Shown in pieces: positions 1-5,666 of a DNA stretch of 6,289 bases. The position numbers and the translations under genes were made by a program. The notes beneath the pieces are model-generated. The model did not search any database. It saw nothing but the letters and a program-made list of their open reading frames with translations, and had not been told where the DNA came from. The stretch's first letter is position 1. Each line of letters opens with the position of its first letter. The stretch comes from Candidatus Dadabacteria bacterium. Its GTDB lineage: Bacteria > Desulfobacterota_D > UBA1144 > Nemesobacterales > UBA2774. The stretch lies in NCBI GenBank assembly GCA_003229065.1, contig QIHJ01000254.1, positions 1 through 6,289 of the forward strand, written 5' to 3'.

Positions 1-47
1 AATGTTACGTATATAATTGGTAATTAGCAATTAAATAAAAAGACCTG

Positions 48-77
48 TTGACAAACAGTTAAATTTTGATTTAAAAT
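48..77 (+). promoter_or_regulatory. Sigma70-type promoter for the propeller lipoprotein gene
   Basis: A perfect -35 hexamer TTGACA (48-53) is followed after 18 bases by TAAAAT (72-77), a 5/6 match to the -10 consensus. Transcription would start near 84 and give a leader of about 30 bases containing the ribosome site GAGGGGG (103-109), four bases before the ATG. A short inverted repeat, CTGTT/AACAG (45-49 and 54-58), straddles the -35 box and could be a small operator, though five-base arms are weak evidence. This is the best promoter match in the window. Confidence 0.6.
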
Positions 78-113
78 GCATTTTCTAGAATTAAAAATAA
101 ACGAGGGGGTATA

Positions 114-1067
114 ATGATAAATAAATTAAGGTTTAACTGGAAGATATTCAGTCTTCTATCGTTATTTTTATTAATCGCCGCAGCTTGTGACGATGATTCA
201 AGAAGCGTTGGGAACGGGCCGAAGCTCGTAGACCCGAGGGGTATCGCCATTGAGGCAAACGGGGACCTTGTAGTGGCCGACAGGGGTATCCCTGCTGTCG
301 TGCGAATTGACATTACAAACGGTAACCGCTCTATATTGACCGGATTAGACGTCGGGAACGGCCCGGAATTGATGGACCCGAGGGGAATTGACGTACTAGA
401 GGACGGCACTATAGTGGTAGCAAATTCGGACGCCAACACGATACTGGCGATTGACCCCGATACCGGGGACCGCTCGGTACTGTCGGGCGACGGTGTGGGC
501 GAGGGACCCGCACTTATGGAGCCCAGGGACCTGGCGCTTGAGGCAGACGGGAATATCGTCGTAAAAGACGTGGGACTAGAGACTGTGCTTGGTGTTGATA
601 TCGATACCGGAGACCGGGTGATCATATCCGGGCAGAGGGTCGGAACAGGCCCTCCCTTTATCAGGCCGAGGGGCATAGCAGTGCTCCCTGACGGTGACTT
701 GGCCCTGGCTGACGTAGGAATCGGTGGGATTTGGCGTATTGACCGGGATAACGGGAATCATATAATCTTGTCAGACGCCGATACGGGCACGGGACCGGAA
801 TTCGTAGCACCCACACAGATAGCAGTAGAGGACGACGGCAACCTGCTTGTGACCGATTCCGACCTTGCTGCTGTCTTCAGGATAGACACTCCTACCGGAA
901 ACCGAACGATCCTGTCCGATGCCGACACCGGGAACGGACCGAGGTTCAGGCGCGCGGTGGGAGACCACCTGGACCTGGACGGTAATTTAGTCGTCACCGA
1001 CAATGAAAGGGACGCGGTAATAAGAGTAAATACAGATACCGGAGACCGGACGCTTATTACAGAGTAG
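114..1067 (+). CDS. Lipoprotein with six 48-residue beta-propeller (NHL/SMP-30-like) repeats
   Basis: This 317-residue protein starts at ATG 114, four bases after GAGGGGG. Residues 1-24 form a lipoprotein signal peptide (basic n-region, hydrophobic LLSLFLLIAAA) ending at Cys25, followed by Asp26-Asp27-Asp28. In Escherichia coli an Asp at +2 keeps lipoproteins in the inner membrane; whether that holds here is unknown. The rest is six tandem repeats at residues 32-79, 80-127, 128-175, 176-223, 224-271 and 272-317. The pattern is VGxGPxLxxPRGIAl, then DGnLvVaD, then aVxRID, then TGdRxILS. The periodic DG, AD and RID strands are typical of NHL/SMP-30-like propellers, and six units would close a ring. 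Such folds bind ligands or proteins, or act as lactonases. I see no clear catalytic metal site, so the substrate is open. Its base composition is visibly GC-richer than the flanking lipoprotein genes. The gene is monocistronic between its own promoter and terminator. Confidence 0.9.
   Translation: MINKLRFNWKIFSLLSLFLLIAAACDDDSRSVGNGPKLVDPRGIAIEANGDLVVADRGIPAVVRIDITNGNRSILTGLDVGNGPELMDPRGIDVLEDGTIVVANSDANTILAIDPDTGDRSVLSGDGVGEGPALMEPRDLALEADGNIVVKDVGLETVLGVDIDTGDRVIISGQRVGTGPPFIRPRGIAVLPDGDLALADVGIGGIWRIDRDNGNHIILSDADTGTGPEFVAPTQIAVEDDGNLLVTDSDLAAVFRIDTPTGNRTILSDADTGNGPRFRRAVGDHLDLDGNLVVTDNERDAVIRVNTDTGDRTLITE
207..1064 (+). repeat. Six in-frame 144-bp repeats encoding propeller blades
   Basis: Units begin at 207, 351, 495, 639, 783 and 927. 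Each of the first five is exactly 144 bases; the last is cut three bases early at its end by a short tail and the stop. DNA-level identity survives: GATACCGGAGACCGG occurs at 603-617 and again at 1035-1049, exactly three units apart, and GACCCGAGGGG recurs in units 1 and 2. This points to expansion by internal duplication. Confidence 0.85.
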
Positions 1068-1094
1068 GATTTACTTTATCTGGATTTAAATTTT

Positions 1095-1132
1095 AAGCCC
1101 GGATAGCTATTTAATGTATCCGGGCTTTCTTT
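1095..1132 (+). terminator. Intrinsic terminator, possibly serving both convergent genes
   Basis: A perfect 11-bp stem (AAGCCCGGATA at 1095-1105 with its reverse complement at 1117-1127) encloses an 11-base loop and is followed on the plus strand by TCTTT. It begins 27 bases after the propeller stop codon and lies directly beyond the stop of the minus-strand gene ending at 1135, so it sits between convergent genes. The U-rich tail is better on the plus strand; in the minus direction the tail is A/T-mixed (AAAATTTAAA), so termination there is less certain. Confidence 0.8.
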
Positions 1133-1134
1133 CC

Positions 1135-1341
1135 TCACCATACGGGACTGTTTATATCGTCGAATCTGCCGGGGCGGAATATATCCAGTGCGTCGGGGTT
1201 ATAGTATCCGCCGTAGCCAGGGCAGCTGCAGGGGAAATCCACCCCTTCGCATTCATAACAGTCCCCTCCGAGTGTGCCCCCGACCTTAGCACCGCATGCG
1301 CTTAAGAATAGTAGGAGTATAGATAAAACATATATTTTCAT
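1135..1341 (-). CDS. Tiny cysteine-rich lipoprotein, unknown function
   Basis: This 68-residue protein starts at ATG 1341, one base after the stop codon of the upstream lipoprotein gene. That spacing predicts translational coupling, which fits the lack of a good ribosome site of its own. Residues 1-15 are a short signal peptide and the lipobox LSAC puts the lipidated cysteine at position 16. The mature part is about 53 residues, Gly- and aromatic-rich, with four further cysteines as CxxC (28, 31) and CxC (38, 40). These could form two disulfides in the periplasm or bind a metal. A longer in-frame reading from 1425 adds a His/Gln-rich stretch that overlaps the upstream gene and would bury the signal peptide, so I reject that start. 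I do not recognise the family. Confidence 0.75.
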   Translation of the reverse strand: MKIYVLSILLLFLSACGAKVGGTLGGDCYECEGVDFPCSCPGYGGYYNPDALDIFRPGRFDDINSPVW

Positions 1342-1342
1342 T

Positions 1343-1759
1343 TTATTCTGACCCAGTTTGTTGTGGGGATACCGGCTCTGTCTCTGGTTTTGTTTGTGGC
1401 TGTGATTGTGGCACTGGCTGTGCAACTGGTGCCGGTTCGACTTCTACTTCTTCAATCTCTACTTCTAATGTTGGATTGCCTAGTGCAGTGGTATCACCCA
1501 TTTCGTAACGTATAATTCTCTCTTCACAAACAGGGTCATTGTCTGCCCACTTTTTGTCGAAGTGATATTTCTCTGTACACAAGTCTAGTGGCAGAAGACC
1601 TGCTTTTTCTCGCTCAATGTTTGTCTGGTTAAACTGAGCAATAAATTGTTCTTTAGCTTGTCTTGTTTTACTGCTCTTATAAAAAGCGCCACCGACCAGA
1701 GCGGCAGCACAGCCAGATAAAAGAAGTGCAACACAAACACAGGACACTATAACTCTCAT
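1343..1759 (-). CDS. Lipoprotein with conserved-looking core and acidic Pro/Gln/Glu tail, unknown function
   Basis: This 138-residue protein starts at ATG 1759, seven bases after AAAGGGGG. A signal peptide runs to the lipobox LSGC with Cys17. A short AAALVGGAF segment follows, then a charged core (about residues 31-95, with the segments FNQTNIEREKAGLLPLD, DKKWADNDP and EERIIRYEMGD). The core has only two cysteines, C61 and C78, which could form a disulfide. The C-terminal 40 residues are low complexity: alternating Glu/Val, then Pro, Gln, Thr and Glu, as in a flexible periplasmic or wall-spanning tail. Small envelope lipoproteins with a core like this exist in several proteobacteria, but I cannot name a family or role. 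It forms a two-gene unit with the downstream cysteine-rich lipoprotein. Confidence 0.8.
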   Translation of the reverse strand: MRVIVSCVCVALLLSGCAAALVGGAFYKSSKTRQAKEQFIAQFNQTNIEREKAGLLPLDLCTEKYHFDKKWADNDPVCEERIIRYEMGDTTALGNPTLEVEIEEVEVEPAPVAQPVPQSQPQTKPETEPVSPQQTGSE

Positions 1760-1819
1760 ACGTTATCCCCCTTTAATTTCTTAACCTTAGAATTTATCTC
1801 ACCTAACCCTTAAAGAATT

Positions 1820-1848
1820 ACTATATAACTTTTTGAAGGATGTTTGAA
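1820..1848 (-). promoter_or_regulatory. Candidate promoter for the two-lipoprotein unit
   Basis: On the minus strand TTCAAA (1848-1843, 4/6) is followed after 17 bases by TATAGT (1825-1820, 5/6 to TATAAT). Transcription would begin near 1813 and give a leader of about 54 bases before ATG 1759. The match is moderate and the surrounding DNA is AT-rich, where chance matches are common. Confidence 0.35.
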
Positions 1849-1883
1849 TAGGCTTTGCTAAAAAATCTGAATATTGTGGGATT

Positions 1884-1927
1884 AATTGCGTAATAGTTTG
1901 CTATCAGAAATGAGCAATACCGCAATT
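1884..1927 (-). terminator. Weak stem-loop just after the TonB receptor stop
   Basis: Directly after the receptor's stop codon the minus-strand RNA can pair AATTGCG (1927-1921) with CGCAATT (1890-1884), with an inner TTGCT/AGCAA stem (1917-1913 with 1902-1898). A run of six T lies about 20 bases further on, not adjacent. It may slow or end transcription, or protect the mRNA 3' end, but it lacks the compact GC stem and U-tract of a classic terminator. Confidence 0.35.
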
Positions 1928-3874
1928 CTAGAAAGTGAGCTTAATGCCTCCCCTGGGGGCTATGCCCGGGGCGGGGAAGCCTACGAACTGCTCGTAGTCT
2001 TCATTAAAGAGGTTATCGACTGCCAGAAATACTTTCGCTCTCTTATGCGGTATCCATGTTACCGCGGTGTTGAAAAGGGCGTAGGAATCGAGCTCGACAT
2101 CCCCTGTCGGGATTGAGGAATCGAAGACTCTGCCTACAAACAGGGCGTCTAGGTTAATGATGATGTCTGTCCTTGGCAGTAATAAAACCGAAAACCCTCC
2201 CCACCAGCGGGGCCTGTTCCTGAGCTCTTCGCCGGTGCCTTTAATGTTACTGTCGGCATAGTTTAAATCGCCGTTTAAGCGCAATATATCCCAGGGGATG
2301 AGCTCCATTATAAGCTCGAATCCCTTAACTGTAACTTCAGAGCGGTTAACTAGAACAGGCGGAGGACCCTCATCAAAATCGACCAGGTTCTTAAATTGAT
2401 TGTAGTAAATATTAAATGTCAGCCCTGCCAGTCCGTCCCTCAGAATCTGCTTAATTCCCAAGTCTATGCTTTTACTGGTCTCGGGAACTAGATCGGGATT
2501 ACCCACTATGGGATTAGATAGAGAGAAGAAGCTCGGGAGCTTAAAACCCTCTCCGTAGTTTGCCCTGAATATGGTGTTCGTTTTCTGAACTTTATAGGAT
2601 ATGCCGGCTCTCGGGCTGTAGTCTGAATCGAAATCCTCCGGGAAATCGAGCCTGGAGCCAAGGACTATATGGAGGTTCTCAATCGGATTCAGATTGAGCT
2701 CAATATACGGAGACAATATGTATCTATTGAGACTAAAGTCAGTTGATAGGGGAAAGTCGCCTGAGAGCATTCCCCTGCTCGTGCCGTCCTCGAACTCTGT
2801 TTCGAATCCGACCGCAAAGTCTACTCCGTCCGCGAGAGAGAAATTGTTGATAAAATTAATGTCGTAGCGCTTAAAATTGTTGTCGGAACTGTTGGGCGGG
2901 ATGCCGAAAGGGTCGCGCTCGCCGGGTGCGACTCCGGGAGACGTGAATTTTTCCTTATTATTATAGAACCCGAGTTTAAGCTCATAGTCCCACCATTCAA
3001 ATGGTACGTGCGAGAAATTAACTCCGACTAAAAACTGATCGACATTCCGCCTGTCTGTGCTTCGGATTACAGCGAAATCCGGCCCGCCGCTGTCATCCGG
3101 GAAACTGGTGCTGTCAACGTGGGCGTAGCGGAAAGTAGATGTTATTTCCATATCATCCGAAAGGCGGAGTCCCTGGCTCGATGTAAAACTCGGACTCTTG
3201 AATTTGCTGCCTTTAATAGGCTCGCCATCGTCAAGATAAGAGCCTGAAAGCGAGTAATTAAATAGACCCTGCGACCCGGACAAGCCGGAGAACACTCTGA
3301 ACTGGCCGAAGCGGCCGGCCGAGACTTGGGGCGTGAAGGTGGATTCCCCCTTCCCTTTTTTGGTAATTATGTTGATGACGCCGCTTAACGCGTCGGAGCC
3401 GTAAAATGAAGACATGGGATCGCGCACAATCTCGATCCTTTCTATGTTGTCGGTGCTCAAGGTCGAGAAGTCAAAAGAGCCCCCTCGGCTGTTGGTGGGG
3501 TCGTTTACCTTGACTCCGTCAATAAGCACGAGAGTAAAGTTGGGGTCGCCCCCACGGATGTAGACGGAGCTCACTCCACCGCGTGAGCCTGGCTGGTCGG
3601 TATAGACCCCCGGGACCTGCCGGAGAAGCTCGGAGACGCTATCTGCCTGGCGGGCTTCGATTTCCTCCCGTGTGATTACTGTCACACTGGCTGTGCTTTG
3701 GCTGAGTGTACGGGGTAAAGAGGTACCGGTTACTACAACGGGGTCGAGTGACTCAGCTTGCTCAGATTGAGTAAACTTATCCTGACAAATAGCGCCGGAT
3801 GCGCTTAAGAATAATAAAACGAATAAAAGTACACAGAACGTGTCTCGGTTTAGATTAATCGGATATACACTCAA
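1928..3874 (-). CDS. TonB-dependent outer-membrane receptor, BtuB-like
   Basis: This 648-residue protein is complete and near the usual size for the BtuB/CirA class. Residues 1 to about 30 are a Sec signal peptide (VLLFVLLFLSASGA). A TonB-box-like segment, LDPVVVTGT, lies at 43-51. The plug domain (about 55-175) shows SVSELLRQVPGV, YIRGGDPNFTLVLIDGV, IERIEIVRDP and YGSDALSGVINIITKKG. The remainder is a 22-strand-type barrel ending in the terminal Phe of KLTF, with VDNLFNEDYE and GFPAPG near the end as in BtuB-type receptors. It would take up a scarce chelate such as a cobamide or siderophore, using TonB energy. The start is TTG 3874: no in-frame ATG or GTG fits the signal peptide, upstream in-frame codons up to the stop near 3917 contain no ATG/GTG/TTG, and only a weak GAG lies ahead. 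No cobalamin riboswitch or transporter partner is seen, so the substrate is undetermined. Confidence 0.93.
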   Translation of the reverse strand: MSVYPINLNRDTFCVLLFVLLFLSASGAICQDKFTQSEQAESLDPVVVTGTSLPRTLSQSTASVTVITREEIEARQADSVSELLRQVPGVYTDQPGSRGGVSSVYIRGGDPNFTLVLIDGVKVNDPTNSRGGSFDFSTLSTDNIERIEIVRDPMSSFYGSDALSGVINIITKKGKGESTFTPQVSAGRFGQFRVFSGLSGSQGLFNYSLSGSYLDDGEPIKGSKFKSPSFTSSQGLRLSDDMEITSTFRYAHVDSTSFPDDSGGPDFAVIRSTDRRNVDQFLVGVNFSHVPFEWWDYELKLGFYNNKEKFTSPGVAPGERDPFGIPPNSSDNNFKRYDINFINNFSLADGVDFAVGFETEFEDGTSRGMLSGDFPLSTDFSLNRYILSPYIELNLNPIENLHIVLGSRLDFPEDFDSDYSPRAGISYKVQKTNTIFRANYGEGFKLPSFFSLSNPIVGNPDLVPETSKSIDLGIKQILRDGLAGLTFNIYYNQFKNLVDFDEGPPPVLVNRSEVTVKGFELIMELIPWDILRLNGDLNYADSNIKGTGEELRNRPRWWGGFSVLLLPRTDIIINLDALFVGRVFDSSIPTGDVELDSYALFNTAVTWIPHKRAKVFLAVDNLFNEDYEQFVGFPAPGIAPRGGIKLTF

Positions 3875-3919
3875 AATAATCTCATCGTAAGATATTAAGA
3901 GTAATATCCGGTTTATCTA

Positions 3920-3957
3920 AACAATTCCAGCAACTACCGCTAATCGCCGGAATTATT
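3920..3957 (-). promoter_or_regulatory. 17-bp RNA hairpin overlapping a stop codon, upstream of the receptor gene
   Basis: On the minus-strand transcript, bases 3957-3941 pair with 3936-3920 around a four-base loop, GCGG (3940-3937). Of 17 contiguous pairs, four are G-U (3943-3934, 3945-3932, 3948-3929, 3955-3922). On the plus strand these become A-C mismatches, so the fold is specific to minus-strand RNA. The TAG stop of the small upstream gene (3942-3940) lies at the tip of the stem. Only UUUAG follows, so it could be an attenuator, a processing or stability element, or a weak terminator. It lies 45 bases before the receptor's TTG start. Confidence 0.5.
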
Positions 3958-4230
3958 ACCAGATTCCCGATAGGCGGATTTTAAAATGCTTACGCAAAGG
4001 GAGACGTGGGTACCGAACCGCTGGGCGTCTGTGTTCAGGAGAAGGGCTTCATGATGCACACGAAGAAAAGTTGTATAATATGTGCTGCTAACGCCGAAGA
4101 GCTCTTCTATTAGCTTAAGCGCACGTTTGCCCCATTCTTTGAAATCTTCTTTATTCCATAGTCCGTGCGTAGTGTGCCTGGTTTCGTCTAAGAGCTTCGT
4201 AAAGGCAGTTTCATAGCTAATGTCGTTCAT
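3940..4230 (-). CDS. Small helical soluble protein, unknown function
   Basis: From ATG 4230 the product is 96 residues; a GTG at 4251 would add seven residues. Neither start has a well-placed ribosome site: AGGTGAG lies 16 bases ahead of the ATG, rather far. The sequence predicts alpha-helices throughout, with no signal peptide or membrane segment. It includes KEDFKEWGKRALKLIEELFG, then SSTYYTTF, then a helix around SLCVSILKSAYRE. From memory this layout (charged helix with a Trp, then LFG-x-x-S, then an aromatic-rich turn and a final helix) resembles a short helical module placed before TIR-like nucleotide-binding or other defence-associated domains. Here it stands alone: only 65 bases separate it from the receptor, so no effector domain follows. 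That similarity is tentative. It lies 70 bases after the Nudix stop codon and could be the third gene of that transcript or have its own promoter. Confidence 0.6.
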   Translation of the reverse strand: MNDISYETAFTKLLDETRHTTHGLWNKEDFKEWGKRALKLIEELFGVSSTYYTTFLRVHHEALLLNTDAQRFGTHVSLCVSILKSAYRESGNNSGD

Positions 4231-4258
4231 GAGATATATTTGGCAACTCACCTAATAT

Positions 4259-4288
4259 ACTATATTTTATATATGAAAATGAAGTCAG
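4259..4288 (-). promoter_or_regulatory. Candidate promoter between the Nudix gene and the small helical gene
   Basis: On the minus strand CTGACT (4288-4283, 4/6) is followed after 18 bases by TATAGT (4264-4259, 5/6). Transcription would begin around 4252, at or next to the alternative GTG 4251 and about 20 bases before ATG 4230. If real, the small gene could be leaderless from GTG or have a very short leader. The region is AT-rich, so a chance match is possible. Confidence 0.3.
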
Positions 4289-4300
4289 TGTACCGGACAA

Positions 4301-4771
4301 TTAAAACCTGGGAGCATAGGCCAGGTTCTGGAGCCAGAAATCAATTACGTACTCAATTCTGGGAAGCATGGGTTCACGGTATGTGTCCAAATCGGGAAGA
4401 TGAATCCAGCGGCACTCTATTATCCCCTCTTCAAACTGTGGAGAGACGTCTGAGTCCTCACCATGGTAATGTACCAGGTACCAGTGGGTTTTCTTTAGAT
4501 ACTTAGTTTTCTGGTGCCTGGTTGTGTGCCACGTGGACACAAGCTTGCCGTTAATACTTAACTTGTCTTTATCGAGACCGGTCTCCTCTGAAATCTCCCT
4601 GAGTGCGGTATCCGCGGGGTTGTCCTCGCCGTTGAACCTGCCCTTGGGCAAATCCCAGCGGCCGCGTTTAAATATCAGCAGTATATGGTAGTTGTCGTTA
4701 TAAACCAGCCCGCCAGCGGACTTTATAATCGGCAGGTTAAGTGTGTTACCCAAATTATATTCTTCAGTCAT
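4301..4771 (-). CDS. Nudix hydrolase
   Basis: This 156-residue cytoplasmic protein has one Nudix domain. The strand KSAGGLVYND leads to GRWDLPKG and the Nudix box at residues 44-66. The box follows G-x5-[E]-x7-REUxEExGU, with REISEETGL intact and therefore the main metal-binding glutamates (E59, E62, E63) present. The first Glu of the consensus is Asp50, a conservative change, with Glu49 directly before it. The family cleaves nucleoside diphosphates linked to another moiety (NTPs, ADP-ribose, diadenosine polyphosphates and others); the sequence alone does not give the substrate. ATG 4771 overlaps the end of ppk2 by 8 bases (sequence AATGACTGA), so translation is probably coupled and the pair co-transcribed. 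No other start is needed: the domain begins about 15 residues in, as usual for this family. Confidence 0.93.
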   Translation of the reverse strand: MTEEYNLGNTLNLPIIKSAGGLVYNDNYHILLIFKRGRWDLPKGRFNGEDNPADTALREISEETGLDKDKLSINGKLVSTWHTTRHQKTKYLKKTHWYLVHYHGEDSDVSPQFEEGIIECRWIHLPDLDTYREPMLPRIEYVIDFWLQNLAYAPRF

Positions 4772-5666
4772 TCTTTATCCTTGTAAGCACTTCTTTTTTA
4801 GATTTTCTTAAATCCTGTCCTTCCTTTTCTTCAGCCAATTCACTGAGTACAGAGAGCTGGAGCTTGTTAAGACCGTTAAAGGCAACTCCGTTTAACTCGA
4901 TACTATACTTTTCAGAAACATCCTCGCCGGTCAACGGCACGAACTTTTTATTACCGTGAAGTCTTACAACATACAGCATACAAGTAAGCCTCGATTCTTT
5001 TCTTGAATTTGAATCAATCAGTATCCATGGGGATTTTTTAGACGCTGTATGCGTGAACATCTGCTCTTTGTACTTGGTGTAGGTCTCCCATTTCTTTCTT
5101 GCGTGGAAGTCGTTCTCAGAGAACTTCCAAAACTTGAGCGGGTCTGAGAGCCTCTCTTGAAAACGGTAGAGCTGGTGCTCAGGGTCTACAGAGAGGTAAA
5201 ATTTTACGAGCTTTAAGCCTTTATCAATCAGATTGTGCTCCCACTCTAACACCTTATTTATGAAGTACTCGTACTGCGTCTGTGTGCAATATCCCATTGT
5301 GGGCTCTATCATAGCGCGGTTGTACCAGGAACGGTCAAAAAATATGATTTGACCGGGTTCGGGGAGGTGCTTTTCATAGCGGCGGAACCAGTATTTGGAT
5401 TCCCGGGCCGTCGGAACTCCTAGTTCGTAAGTCCTGTAGTACTTGGGTATGAGGTTCTGAGTAAAACGTAGAATCGTGGAGCCTTTGCCTGCCGCGTCTC
5501 TACCGTCAAAGCATATGCACATCCTTTGAGACAGCTTTGCTACCTTTTGCTGTATGGTAAGTAGCTCTAGCTGAAGACGGCGTTTCTCTATATTATAATC
5601 TTTAATGCTAATCCCATCATAGGGAGCCTCAATTTTAAAGACTTTCTCTCCGGTGAGTCTTTTCAT
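4764..5666 (-). CDS. ppk2: Polyphosphate kinase 2 (PPK2 family, class I-like)
   Basis: This 300-residue cytoplasmic kinase has a single PPK2 domain. The Walker A loop is FDGRDAAGKGS (53-63; Lys61 in the P-loop), where the usual last Gly is Ser. The Walker B region is FFDRSWYNRA (109-118), with Asp111. EPTMGYCT follows, and the lid is RLSDPLKFWKFSEND (172-186). These features match the one-domain PPK2 enzymes that transfer phosphate between polyphosphate and nucleoside diphosphates or, in other classes, monophosphates. Class I generally favours ADP/GDP to ATP/GTP, and the class call is inference. ATG 5666 has AGAGG nine bases upstream. The last 50 residues are a Lys/Glu-rich helical tail beyond the domain. 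It is the first gene of the minus-strand run, overlaps the Nudix gene by 8 bases, and is divergent from the gene at 5974. No ppk1 or ppx lies in the window. Confidence 0.95.
   Translation of the reverse strand: MKRLTGEKVFKIEAPYDGISIKDYNIEKRRLQLELLTIQQKVAKLSQRMCICFDGRDAAGKGSTILRFTQNLIPKYYRTYELGVPTARESKYWFRRYEKHLPEPGQIIFFDRSWYNRAMIEPTMGYCTQTQYEYFINKVLEWEHNLIDKGLKLVKFYLSVDPEHQLYRFQERLSDPLKFWKFSENDFHARKKWETYTKYKEQMFTHTASKKSPWILIDSNSRKESRLTCMLYVVRLHGNKKFVPLTGEDVSEKYSIELNGVAFNGLNKLQLSVLSELAEEKEGQDLRKSKKEVLTRIKND

Noticed and set aside
71..676. 201-codon minus-strand reading frame opposite the propeller gene
   Set aside because: It is a Ser/Pro/Thr-rich antisense shadow of the repeats, overlaps the promoter region and has no homology signal; the plus-strand lipoprotein has a promoter, ribosome site, signal peptide and clean repeats.
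1342..1425. Upstream extension of the cysteine-rich lipoprotein to a 96-residue form
   Set aside because: The extra residues overlap the preceding gene in another frame, are His/Gln-rich out-of-frame sequence, and would place the signal peptide internally.
1886..2116. 76-codon plus-strand reading frame opposite the receptor C-terminus
   Set aside because: The minus strand encodes the well-conserved last barrel strands here; the plus-strand frame has no ribosome site or recognisable features.
3875..3939. Possible cobalamin riboswitch before the BtuB-like gene
   Set aside because: The gap is 65 bases, far shorter than that riboswitch, and no B12-box-like sequence is visible.
4240..4506. 88-codon plus-strand reading frame across the Nudix 3' end
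   Set aside because: It lies opposite the conserved Nudix coding sequence, has no ribosome site and encodes no recognisable protein.
4741..4959. 72-codon plus-strand reading frame opposite the end of ppk2
   Set aside because: It is an antisense shadow of the Lys/Glu-rich PPK2 tail, which reads as Ser/Phe/Leu on the other strand.
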